The notes below the pieces were generated by a model that was given only the letters and a program-made list of their open reading frames with translations, had not been told where the DNA came from and did no database searches. From an uncultured Robinsoniella sp. (GTDB lineage Bacteria > Bacillota > Clostridia > Lachnospirales > Lachnospiraceae), in assembly GCA_900539655.1 (NCBI GenBank), contig UQCR01000053.1:1-44541 (forward strand): a DNA stretch of 44,541 nt, given 5' to 3'. Shown in pieces: positions 18,590-26,332 of this stretch. A program made the position numbers and the translations under genes. Positions within the stretch are counted from its first letter, which is position 1. Each line of letters starts with the position of its first letter.

Positions 18590-18997
18590 TTAATAAAATA
18601 TTAAATTAGAAATTTAAAGCGAGGAAGATTGTATGTTAAGTGTGTCTGTAAATGAGAGTGCGGTAACAAAATAGTTACCAGGGTTAAAACTATGCGTGAT
18701 TTCACGCTATAAGTGAACCCGGAGACCGGCATTTGATAAAGAAATGCCTGTTTCACTCTGCCTTACAGACTGCTTTCTACTTTCATGACAAAGGGCGTGC
18801 ATATCAGGCCGTTTTGTCACTGGCTTTATTTTTGTGTCTAAAAACAAGGAATATGCTATTCCCTGAACATGATAAGCCCACCGAAGCAGTACGTCTAGTA
18901 CAGCATTTTAACCACTTTCTGGTACAGCATTGCTAAAAGCACCAGGAGGCGGTATCTTATGCTGACAGTTACGGCAGAGCCTTCGGTGGGCTTTTAT
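18590..18997 (+). ncRNA. Unidentified highly structured RNA, about 400 nt (possible ABC-operon leader)
   Basis: Many nested helices can be read by eye. A long closing stem pairs GTCTGTAA (18644-18651) with TTACAGAC (18763-18770) and AGAGTG (18655-18660) with CACTCT (18754-18759). It encloses three hairpins: GGTAAC/GTTACC (18662-18679), GGGTT/AACCC with inner GCGTGA/TCACGC (18681-18720), and GGCATTT/AAATGCC (18728-18748). Downstream are TGACAAA/TTTGTCA (18786-18819) and GGAATA/TATTCC (18848-18862). A perfect 13-bp stem (18874-18886 with 18981-18993) encloses two more helices. I cannot match it to tmRNA, RNase P, SRP, 6S, T-box or a riboswitch I know; an Rfam family such as raiA is possible but unchecked. 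It could be a free RNA or an attenuating leader for the gene at 19023. Confidence 0.75.
18874..18997 (+). terminator. Terminator-like closing stem of the structured RNA
   Basis: AAGCCCACCGAAG pairs perfectly with CTTCGGTGGGCTT and is followed by TTATTGTG. The 94-base loop is itself folded (CAGCAT/ATGCTG and CTGGT/ACCAG). The stem ends about 30 bases before the ABC ATPase start. A loop this large is unusual for a plain terminator and suggests a regulated element. Confidence 0.65.
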
Positions 18998-19022
18998 TGT
19001 GCAAAAAAGAAAGGGAATAAAT

Positions 19023-20015
19023 ATGAATGTAATCGAAGTAAAAGGATTGAATAAACAATATAAGCGTTATCAGAAAAAGGAGGGCATCTCCGGGAGTATT
19101 AAGGGGCTGTTTAAGCGGGAATACGAAGTGAAAAAAGCAGTCGATCAATTTGACCTGGAGGTTCAGAATGGGGAGTTTGTAGGGTTGATTGGAGCAAACG
19201 GCGCAGGAAAGACTACCCTGGTGAAAATGCTGACTGGTATTATTGCACCCACAAGCGGAAGAATTCGGGTTCTGGGATTTGAACCGAATAAGCTGGAAAA
19301 TGAGTTCAAGCGGAAATATGCAATTGTAATGGGGCAGAAGAGCCAGTTGTTCTTCGAGCTGACAGCGGAAGACACGCTTCGACTCTATAAAGAAATATAT
19401 GGGATACCGGAAGGGGAATTTCAAAAAAGCAAGGAGTACTTTGTGCGGTTGTTTGGAGTAGAGGATTTGATGAATGTACAGGTCCGAACCCTTTCACTTG
19501 GAGAACGGATGAAACTTGAATTAATGACGGCACTATTGCATAATCCAAAAATACTATTTCTGGATGAACCTACCATAGGGCTGGATGCCGTTGCAGGAAA
19601 ACAGATCCGGAAATTCTTAAAGCAGGTAAATGAAGAAAAAGGAACGACTATTTTGCTCACATCCCACTACATGGAAGATATAAAATTGCTGTGCCATCGT
19701 TCTGTGGTAATAAATGGTGGAAAGAAAATATATGATGGGGAGACCCAGCTGTTATTTGAACAATACCAGAAATTCAAGAAGATCACGGCAGTCTTTGACC
19801 ATCCAGTATCATCAGTAGAAGCAAACGAAACAGTTGCATGTAAGATTCTGGAAGCTACACCGTATAAAGTGGTAATGCAGGTAGAAAAAAGTCTTGCCGG
19901 TAATCTGCTGGAGTTCTTAATGAAGTCTTATAATCCAAGCGATATAACCGTAGAGGAAGAAGAAGTGGGGAATGTGGTAGAGCGTATTTATCAAAGCGGG
20001 GAGGTTGAAAATTGA
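19023..20015 (+). CDS. ABC transporter ATP-binding protein (COG4586/NatA-like)
   Basis: A 330-residue ATPase. The Walker A GANGAGKTT lies near 59, the signature is LSLGERMKLE, Walker B is ILFLDEPTIGLD and the switch His is in LTSHYM. The extended N-terminus before Walker A and the C-terminal 80 residues fit the COG4586 group, which pairs with two different ABC-2 permeases. I start it at the ATG at 19023, behind AAGGGA, not at the in-frame GTG at 18999 that lies in the terminator tail. The next gene begins inside its last codons. The transported substrate is unknown. Confidence 0.92.
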   Translation: MNVIEVKGLNKQYKRYQKKEGISGSIKGLFKREYEVKKAVDQFDLEVQNGEFVGLIGANGAGKTTLVKMLTGIIAPTSGRIRVLGFEPNKLENEFKRKYAIVMGQKSQLFFELTAEDTLRLYKEIYGIPEGEFQKSKEYFVRLFGVEDLMNVQVRTLSLGERMKLELMTALLHNPKILFLDEPTIGLDAVAGKQIRKFLKQVNEEKGTTILLTSHYMEDIKLLCHRSVVINGGKKIYDGETQLLFEQYQKFKKITAVFDHPVSSVEANETVACKILEATPYKVVMQVEKSLAGNLLEFLMKSYNPSDITVEEEEVGNVVERIYQSGEVEN

Positions 20016-20806
20016 GAAAATATTTGGAAGTTGCAAAGATTTATTTAAAGCAGCAGTTGATCTGGAGAGCAGATACGGTATTCCAATTGACCATTCTGGT
20101 TACAAAGATATTATTTGCATACCTGTTGTGGGGAGCTATTTTTGGTAAAGAACAGGAAGTTGCGGGATTTACCTTTTCTGCCATGCTGTCCTATTACATT
20201 ATAAGTTCCTTTTTGTCCATAATCGATACTTCCGGGGAAATCGGCCAGGATATCAGCGGCAGGATAAGAAATGGAACGTTCTCCAGTTACATGATTCTTC
20301 CCATGGGAACATTGCGGTTTTACATCGCAAGACAGTTAGGTACCACGGTGTTCTACGGCGCATGTATACTGAGTGCCTTGATTCTGTGGATGGTGTTATT
20401 CCCAGTGGGGTTTGTACTCACAGGAAACTGGCAGATAATATTGGCGGTGTTGGTACTGATTGGGATTGGAATGTTATTTATGGTACAGCTGAATTATTTT
20501 CTGGGAATACTGACATTTCGCTTTCAGGAAATCAGTACCTTCCTGATGATAAAAGATAATCTGATCGCATTGATTACCGGTACCCTGGTGCCACTGGTAT
20601 TGCTTCCGGAAAGTATCATTGTGGTTATGAAATTCTTCCCTTTTTACTATGTAACCTATCTGCCTTCTATGGCTTTAATTGGCAGATGCCAGGATGAAGT
20701 CTATACCGGGATTGTGGTATTGGCGGCATGGAGTTTGCTCTTTGCCTTATTAAACAGGGTATTCTTTGGGAGATACCGCATTAAATATGATGGAGTAGGA
20801 ATATGA
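20012..20806 (+). CDS. ABC-2 type permease, first subunit
   Basis: A 264-residue membrane protein with about six transmembrane helices, of the COG4587-like type that accompanies COG4586 ATPases. The start is a TTG at 20012 that overlaps the ATPase stop (TTGA). It is supported by GGGGAGG seven bases upstream and by the lack of a better in-frame ATG nearby. It ends with an ATGA overlap into the next permease, so the three transporter genes are translationally coupled and should form one heteromeric complex. Confidence 0.88.
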   Translation: MRKYLEVAKIYLKQQLIWRADTVFQLTILVTKILFAYLLWGAIFGKEQEVAGFTFSAMLSYYIISSFLSIIDTSGEIGQDISGRIRNGTFSSYMILPMGTLRFYIARQLGTTVFYGACILSALILWMVLFPVGFVLTGNWQIILAVLVLIGIGMLFMVQLNYFLGILTFRFQEISTFLMIKDNLIALITGTLVPLVLLPESIIVVMKFFPFYYVTYLPSMALIGRCQDEVYTGIVVLAAWSLLFALLNRVFFGRYRIKYDGVGI

Positions 20807-21594
20807 AAAATAATTATAGATTTATAAAAGAGCTGCTAAAACTAAGGATGTCACATCTGATGGCATTCCGGTTGGGATTTTTTGGACCACTGTTTGTGGA
20901 TGTCAGCCTTTTCTTTATACAGTTACTGGTATTTCAGGCTATATTTTCAAATGTAGACAGGATCGGAAGCTGGGGGCAGGGGGAAATGATTATTTTCATA
21001 GGGACGTTTTCCCTGGTGGATGCCCTTAGCATGACAGTTTGTTTTTTCGGACTGCTGACCATACCTGATAAAGTGAGAACCGGTGAGATGGATCTGTATC
21101 TCACAAAACCGGTAAGCCCGCTGCTTCGTATCACATTTGAAAAAGTCAACCCGGGTAATCTGCCGCAGATACTATTTAGTATCGGGGTGATCACATATGG
21201 GGTATCGGTTGGCGGGTTTCAGATAGGTATCATCCAGGTAATCGGGTATATTCTGTTTATAGCAATTATGACATTGCTGTTCTATGATCTGGAAATAATG
21301 CTGCGGACGACTTCATTTTTTATCATCTCCACTACGGGGATATTAAAACTGGAAGAGGCCGGACTGGATCTGTGTATGAAAATACCGGGGATAGTATTTA
21401 AGAGAGGATTTAAAATCTTCTTCTATGCTATTTTGCCTTATGGGGTGATCGCAACACTGCCCACACAGGTATTGACTAATTCGCTGTCGTTCTGGGGAAT
21501 TGTATTCGGAGTGGGAATTGCAGCGGTGTTCACTGTATTGATGCTCCGGTTTTGGAAATTAGGATTAAGACATTATAACAGTGCCAGTAGTTAG
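20803..21594 (+). CDS. ABC-2 type permease, second subunit
   Basis: A 263-residue membrane protein with about six transmembrane helices, of the COG3694-like type. Its ATG overlaps the previous stop by four bases. The segment PDKVRTGEMDLYLTKPVSPL (around 86-105) is typical of this permease group. It completes the ATPase plus two-permease set. The MutS-like gene follows within about 45 bases and may be on the same transcript. Confidence 0.88.
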   Translation: MKNNYRFIKELLKLRMSHLMAFRLGFFGPLFVDVSLFFIQLLVFQAIFSNVDRIGSWGQGEMIIFIGTFSLVDALSMTVCFFGLLTIPDKVRTGEMDLYLTKPVSPLLRITFEKVNPGNLPQILFSIGVITYGVSVGGFQIGIIQVIGYILFIAIMTLLFYDLEIMLRTTSFFIISTTGILKLEEAGLDLCMKIPGIVFKRGFKIFFYAILPYGVIATLPTQVLTNSLSFWGIVFGVGIAAVFTVLMLRFWKLGLRHYNSASS

Positions 21595-21638
21595 GATAAT
21601 TGCTGACACGATTTGAAAGGAAAAAGGTAAATAATAAA

Positions 21639-23576
21639 ATGAATAAATATATCAACATGTTAGAATTTGATAAAATGATAGATCAACTCAAAGAATACAC
21701 AGTAACACAAAAAGCAAAAGAAAAATTTGATGAATTGACGCCGTCGATGGATGAAGCAGAATTGTGGAAAAGGCAGCAGGAGACAACAGAAGCCAGGATT
21801 CTGCTAGACAGGGATGGAACCCCTCCTCTGTCCGCTGCAGATCAGATGGAATTGATTGCAGAGGGTGCATATAAGGGGGAAATGCTGAGCATAGAAGAAC
21901 TGGAACAGGTCAGCCGCTTTGCAGTACTGGGGATACGTTTAACCCGTTATCTGAAGAAAAGTGAAGAAATGGGGCTTAAGATATCAGAGTACGGACGGGG
22001 GATGGCGGACCTGGAAATATTAAAAGAAGAGATAGAACGATGTATTCGAAGCGGACAGATAGATGATTATGCATCAAAAGAACTGAGGGAAATCAGGAAA
22101 AAGAAAGACCGCATTCTGAATAATATACGGATGAAGCTGGACAATATGCTGAAAAGTAAAAAAGAATGTTTTTCGGAGAGCTTTATATCCAACCGAAACG
22201 GACACTATACCCTGCCTGTAAAAAGAGAACATAAGCTGCAGATCAGCGGCAGTGTAATCGATGTATCCTCATCCGGAGCAACATATTTTATCGAGCCTTC
22301 CAGTGTATCAAAACTGAAGGCAGAACTGGGTGAACTGGATATCGCCCTGAGCAATGAAGAACGCAGAATACTTTACACCCTGTCCTCCTGTGTAGGAGAG
22401 TACAGGTCAGAGATACTTCTGAATCTGGAGTATATAGAGGAACTGGATTATATATTTGCCAAGGCAAAATTAAGTGCGTCCATGCAGGGGGTGGAACCAA
22501 AGATAAATACTTCCAGAAGAATACGGATCGTAAATGGCAGACATCCCCTGATTGCACGGGAAAACTGTGTTCCGCTGAATCTGGAACTGGGAGAGCATAA
22601 CCGGGGAATAATCATTACCGGTCCGAATACTGGAGGCAAGACAGTAGCTTTAAAAACAGTGGGGCTGTTCTCTGTTATGGCGCAATGCGGGCTGCATATT
22701 CCCTGTGAGGAAGCAGACATATCCATGAATACGCAGGTGCTGTGTGATATAGGAGATAACCAGAGCATACTGGAAAACCTCTCTACATTTTCTGCCCATA
22801 TTAAAAATGTCATCGATATTTTGTCACTGGTAGATAAGGAAACCCTGGTATTGATGGATGAGGTGGGATCAGGAACCGACCCGGCAGAAGGAATGGGAAT
22901 AGCAATTTCCATATTGGAAGAACTGAAAAACAGGGAATGCAGTTTTATAGCTACAACTCATTATCCCGAAGTGAAAGAATATGCAGATAAGACAGACGGC
23001 ATACAAAATGCCAGAATGGCGTTTGACAAGGAAAGCCTGAAGCCGCTATACCGACTGGAGATAGGGGAAGCCGGGGAAAGCTGTGCATTCTATATTGCAA
23101 AGCGCCTGGGAATGCCATCCAGTATGCTGAAAAGAGCGTATGAGGCAACTTACAGAGGAAATACTATCTTCCAGAATAATCTGGAAACAGAATCAAAACG
23201 GCAGAAGAGTTTAGGTTCCGGTAAAATCCTGAAGGCAGCCGTGAAGAAAACGACATCAACAGACACTGATAATAACCAGACACAAAAACGTTCAGAACGG
23301 TTTCATATGGGAGACAGTGTAATGGTATATCCGCAGAAAAAGATTGGAATTGTGTATCAGCCTGCTGATGAAAAGGGAAATGTAGGCGTGCAGATACAGA
23401 AGGAAAAAGTTCTGGTGAACCATAAACGCCTGCAGGTCAAGACGAAAGCAGAAGACATGTATCCGGAAGATTATGATTTTTCCATTATATTTGATACCGT
23501 AGAGAACCGGAAAGCGCGGCATCTGATGGAACGTAAATACGTAAAGGGATTAGAGGTACCCATCAGCAATCAATAA
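21639..23576 (+). CDS. MutS2-like DNA-binding ATPase lacking the Smr nuclease domain
   Basis: A 645-residue MutS-family protein. The N-terminal half matches the core and clamp of MutS2, with a long coiled coil in the middle. Walker A is GPNTGGKT (328-335), Walker B LVLMDE ends near 408, and GSGTDPAEG and the TTHYPEVKEYA motif follow. A KOW-like segment (about 558-615, GDSVMVYPQKK) is present, but the protein stops where MutS2 proteins of about 780 residues carry the Smr endonuclease. MutS2 acts on branched DNA and on collided ribosomes; this version could bind and hydrolyse ATP but not cut through Smr. I start at the ATG at 21639 behind AAAGG; an upstream in-frame TTG is less likely. Confidence 0.85.
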   Translation: MNKYINMLEFDKMIDQLKEYTVTQKAKEKFDELTPSMDEAELWKRQQETTEARILLDRDGTPPLSAADQMELIAEGAYKGEMLSIEELEQVSRFAVLGIRLTRYLKKSEEMGLKISEYGRGMADLEILKEEIERCIRSGQIDDYASKELREIRKKKDRILNNIRMKLDNMLKSKKECFSESFISNRNGHYTLPVKREHKLQISGSVIDVSSSGATYFIEPSSVSKLKAELGELDIALSNEERRILYTLSSCVGEYRSEILLNLEYIEELDYIFAKAKLSASMQGVEPKINTSRRIRIVNGRHPLIARENCVPLNLELGEHNRGIIITGPNTGGKTVALKTVGLFSVMAQCGLHIPCEEADISMNTQVLCDIGDNQSILENLSTFSAHIKNVIDILSLVDKETLVLMDEVGSGTDPAEGMGIAISILEELKNRECSFIATTHYPEVKEYADKTDGIQNARMAFDKESLKPLYRLEIGEAGESCAFYIAKRLGMPSSMLKRAYEATYRGNTIFQNNLETESKRQKSLGSGKILKAAVKKTTSTDTDNNQTQKRSERFHMGDSVMVYPQKKIGIVYQPADEKGNVGVQIQKEKVLVNHKRLQVKTKAEDMYPEDYDFSIIFDTVENRKARHLMERKYVKGLEVPISNQ

Positions 23577-23588
23577 TAAGAAATAAAC

Positions 23589-23620
23589 AAAAATGGCTCT
23601 GACAAAAATGTCAGAGCCAT
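23589..23620 (-). terminator. Perfect hairpin terminating the minus-strand peptide gene
   Basis: ATGGCTCTGACA pairs perfectly with TGTCAGAGCCAT around AAAA. Read on the minus strand it is followed by TTTTGTTTATTT, a good terminator tail. On the + strand no T-run follows, though it could still slow transcripts leaving the MutS2-like gene. Confidence 0.8.
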
Positions 23621-23624
23621 GATA

Positions 23625-23684
23625 TTAACATCCGAAACAATTACGGATAAAGGCTAATAAGTCTTCGCAATTTGTAAAACACAT
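23625..23684 (-). CDS. 19-residue Cys-rich peptide gene
   Basis: Reading on the minus strand gives MCFTNCEDLLAFIRNCFGC and a stop. A full AAAGGAGG ribosome site lies 9 bases before the ATG. A promoter lies upstream (TACAAT with TTGCGA) and a perfect hairpin plus T-rich tail begins 4 bases after the stop. All parts of a compact gene are therefore present. Cys residues at 2, 6, 16 and 19 flank a hydrophobic, probably helical core. I do not recognise the family; a signalling peptide, a modified peptide or a small toxin are guesses. No modification enzyme is adjacent. The divergent neighbour is a LytS-like sensor kinase. Confidence 0.6.
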   Translation of the reverse strand: MCFTNCEDLLAFIRNCFGC

Positions 23685-23732
23685 AATTATTATCCTCCTT
23701 TGCCTTTATTTGTATTAGCTAAGTACAATAGA

Positions 23733-23761
23733 ATTGTAACATTTTCGTAATAATATCGCAA
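23733..23761 (-). promoter_or_regulatory. Promoter of the small peptide gene
   Basis: On the minus strand TTGCGA (complement of 23756-23761), a 17-base spacer and TACAAT (complement of 23733-23738) lie about 50 bases upstream of the peptide start. Confidence 0.55.
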
Positions 23762-23871
23762 TAGTTTATAGTTGGTTATAAAGGAAATAATTACAAATGA
23801 AAAAAATGATTGCACTGGAAGTCAAATCTACAGGCTGATAAATCTGTGTATAACTCATACATAGCAATTTC

Positions 23872-23900
23872 TTTACATTTTTGATAACGTATGCTAAAAT
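23872..23900 (+). promoter_or_regulatory. Promoter of the sensor kinase / response regulator pair
   Basis: TTTACA (23872-23877), a 17-base spacer and TAAAAT (23895-23900), 65 bases before the kinase start. Confidence 0.6.
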
Positions 23901-23965
23901 AACTTCATTAATTTTTTGAGAAAAAAATGTCATATTGGAGAGTTATATAGCAGAGGAGTATTTCT

Positions 23966-25318
23966 ATGAACATACAAGTTGTTGTGAATACTGCGTTGCA
24001 GACTTTTGGAGGTCTGGTTTCTTTAATCATAATACTTTGTCTGGTTGTCTATCGTGAAAAGCAAAGCCGGCTGGACAAATTGTACATAGATATGTTGCAG
24101 TGTAACATCTTTCTGCAGATTGCTAATATATCCTCCTGGCTGTTTGATGGATGGCAGGGGATATGGGGGGGACTGCTGGTTCGTTCTTCAAATCTGTTTA
24201 TGTTTTTACTTTCTTTTATGCTGATTGGTACGTTTATAAATTATTTTGCGGAATATATCAGGGAACGAGATGGAGTGGTAATCAAAGAACTCCGGATATG
24301 CTGGATGATTATTTGCATTGGAATTATTTTTTTGCTCATATCCCAGTTTGTACCACTGTATTACTTTATAGATGGGAATAACGTTTATCAACGGGGTGAT
24401 TTCTATTGGCTTTCCAATGCAATAGGAATGGCGGCTATGCTGCCCGGCGTTTGGATGGTGATAAAGTTTAGGCATATCCTGAGCATTAAGGAAAAAATCG
24501 CTTTTTCAGCATATTATGTTTTGCCAATGGCAGCTGCTGTCAGCCATATTTTTATTTACGGTGCAGTATCCCTGCACGTGGTTAACACTCTGGTTGTGGT
24601 TTGTATTTATATCTTGATTCAGGCCGAGCAGGCCAATCAGCTTAACGAAAAGGAACTGGAGATTGAAAGAATTCACACTACCATTATGGAAAAAGAACTG
24701 GAATTGCAAAAGAGCCGCATATCTATTATGCTTTCCCAAATACAGCCACATTTTTTATATAATTCATTGACCGGAATTAAAGATTTGTGTGATACGGATC
24801 CCGAGATGGCATCCATTGCGTTGGAGCATTTCGCATTTTTTTTACGGGGAAATCTGGACTCGCTTGCAGACACCAGACTAATTCCTTTTAGAAAAGAAAT
24901 AGAACATGTGAAGGATTATTTATATTTGGAAAAAGTTCGTTTTGAAGAAAAACTAAATGTAGAATGGTCATTGGAATATATGGATTTCCGACTTCCGCCT
25001 CTGACTTTGCAGCCGATTGTTGAAAACGCTGTGCGTTATGGCATTACCAAAAAGAAAGGAGGAGGCACCTTGGTGATACAAAGCCGCAAAATAGGAAATG
25101 ATGTGGTTATTGATATTAAAGATGACGGAGTGGGATTTGATGTGTATAAAACAAAGTCGGACGGACGAACACATATCGGCATTGATAATGTACGGGATCG
25201 CCTGGCCATGCAGTGTGAAGGCTCACTTTTGATTGAAAGTGAGCGTGGAGCAGGCACCAAAGCGAAAATTATTTTACCACAGAGGGAGACAGATACATAT
25301 GAGAATGATTGCTGTTGA
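23966..25318 (+). CDS. LytS-like membrane sensor histidine kinase
   Basis: A 450-residue kinase. The N-terminal half (1-215) contains six or seven transmembrane helices with short loops and no recognisable ligand domain. A short coiled coil (about 218-250) leads to the His_kinase domain of the LytS/YehU type, with phosphoacceptor H262 in QPHFLYNSL. The HATPase domain has PIVENAVRYG and DDGVGF motifs. GAGGAG lies 7 bases before the ATG. The response regulator gene starts 20 bases before the kinase stop, so the pair is translationally coupled. The signal is unknown; the multi-helix sensor suggests a membrane or membrane-soluble cue. Confidence 0.93.
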   Translation: MNIQVVVNTALQTFGGLVSLIIILCLVVYREKQSRLDKLYIDMLQCNIFLQIANISSWLFDGWQGIWGGLLVRSSNLFMFLLSFMLIGTFINYFAEYIRERDGVVIKELRICWMIICIGIIFLLISQFVPLYYFIDGNNVYQRGDFYWLSNAIGMAAMLPGVWMVIKFRHILSIKEKIAFSAYYVLPMAAAVSHIFIYGAVSLHVVNTLVVVCIYILIQAEQANQLNEKELEIERIHTTIMEKELELQKSRISIMLSQIQPHFLYNSLTGIKDLCDTDPEMASIALEHFAFFLRGNLDSLADTRLIPFRKEIEHVKDYLYLEKVRFEEKLNVEWSLEYMDFRLPPLTLQPIVENAVRYGITKKKGGGTLVIQSRKIGNDVVIDIKDDGVGFDVYKTKSDGRTHIGIDNVRDRLAMQCEGSLLIESERGAGTKAKIILPQRETDTYENDCC

Positions 25319-26102
25319 TGATGAACGCCGGGCATTAAATAGCTTTATCAAGGTGCTTCGTGAGACAGAGCCAGATGCAGATGTAACACCGTTTACAGAA
25401 GCAGATGCGGCCTTTGCGTTTCTTGCAGATAATAAAGTAGATGTTGCTTTTTTGGACATTGAATTGAATGGTTACAGTGGATTAGTTCTGGCAGAAAAAT
25501 GTAAATCCCTCTGCCCGCAAGTTAATATTATTTTTGTGACCGGCTATTCCAATTACACGATGGAGGCTCTTAGACTTCACGCCAGCGGTTATTTGATGAA
25601 ACCTGTTCGTGCAGAAGAATTGCGGGTAGAACTGAATAATCTGCGGCATCCTGTCTCAATTAAAACAGAGCCCCTGATACGGGTGCAGACATTTGGTAGT
25701 TTCGAGGTTTTTGTCGGAGAAAAACCGCTAAAATTCCGCTATACCAAAACAAAGGAACTTTTTGCTTATTTGATTGATCGTAAAGGTGCCAGTGCAAATA
25801 CAGGTGAACTTTGTGGCATATTGTGGGAAGATAGAGAGGATACACCTGCTATGCGCAGCCAGCTCCGAAACCTGATATCAGATCTTATGAAGACTCTGAG
25901 TAATATCCAATCCGAGGATATCATTATAAAGACCAGAAATAGTTTTGCTGTGGATACTGAGAAAATTGATTGTGATTTTTATCATTTGCTTAACCATAAT
26001 GAAGCAGCATTTAGTCAGTATATGGGACAATATATGACTCAGTATTCATGGGCTGAAATAACCCTTGGATATCTGGAGAAACGAATAGAAATGAAAATGT
26101 AA
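25299..26102 (+). CDS. Response regulator with SARP-type winged-helix output
   Basis: A 267-residue regulator. The receiver domain (1-118) has the acidic pair D7-D8, phosphoacceptor D53 in AFLDIELNG and the conserved Lys in GYLMKP. The output domain (about 125 to the end) begins RVQTFGSFEVFVG and continues through an OmpR/SARP-like winged helix (YTKTKELFAYLIDRKG) into a short helical tail resembling a truncated BTAD. This differs from the LytTR output usually paired with LytS kinases. I start at the ATG at 25299 with AGAGGGAG upstream. The 11-bp tandem duplication in the promoter just downstream looks like its target, so it probably activates the secreted-protein operon. Confidence 0.9.
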   Translation: MRMIAVDDERRALNSFIKVLRETEPDADVTPFTEADAAFAFLADNKVDVAFLDIELNGYSGLVLAEKCKSLCPQVNIIFVTGYSNYTMEALRLHASGYLMKPVRAEELRVELNNLRHPVSIKTEPLIRVQTFGSFEVFVGEKPLKFRYTKTKELFAYLIDRKGASANTGELCGILWEDREDTPAMRSQLRNLISDLMKTLSNIQSEDIIIKTRNSFAVDTEKIDCDFYHLLNHNEAAFSQYMGQYMTQYSWAEITLGYLEKRIEMKM

Positions 26103-26135
26103 AATATTGCTAAATTTTATATCAGTTAATTTGAA

Positions 26136-26173
26136 GCAAAACCCCCGAATGGATCATTATTCGGGGGTTTTGC
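26136..26173 (+). terminator. Strong terminator after the two-component genes
   Basis: GCAAAACCCCCGAAT pairs perfectly with ATTCGGGGGTTTTGC around an 8-base loop. The right arm overlaps the first copy of the direct repeat that follows. Confidence 0.9.
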
Positions 26174-26205
26174 TTGCGGTTTGCTTGCGGAAGCAGTTAT
26201 ATAAT
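26169..26205 (+). promoter_or_regulatory. Activator-type promoter with perfect 11-bp tandem duplication
   Basis: TTTGCTTGCGG occurs twice in tandem (26169-26179 and 26180-26190). Nine bases later is a perfect TATAAT (26200-26205). The position where a -35 box should be (about 26177-26182) has no consensus. Known SARP activators bind direct repeats with 11-bp spacing ending about 8 bp from the -10 box, so this fits the SARP-type response regulator encoded immediately upstream. The predicted leader to the gene at 26333 is about 120 bases. Confidence 0.72.
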
Positions 26206-26332
26206 ACATCTAACAATCAGCATTTTAAAATCGCCCAATTGAACGATATAAAAAATGAGGTGCAATCAGATTGGAAAAAAATATATTTGCTATTCGAATG
26301 ATGATTGTAAAATACAAGAAGGAGATGGTGAA

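Noticed and set aside
18733..18936. 67-codon ORF
   Set aside because: No ribosome site, and it runs across several RNA helices of the structured RNA.
26107..26301. 64-codon ORF
   Set aside because: It spans the terminator and the SARP-type promoter and has no ribosome site.
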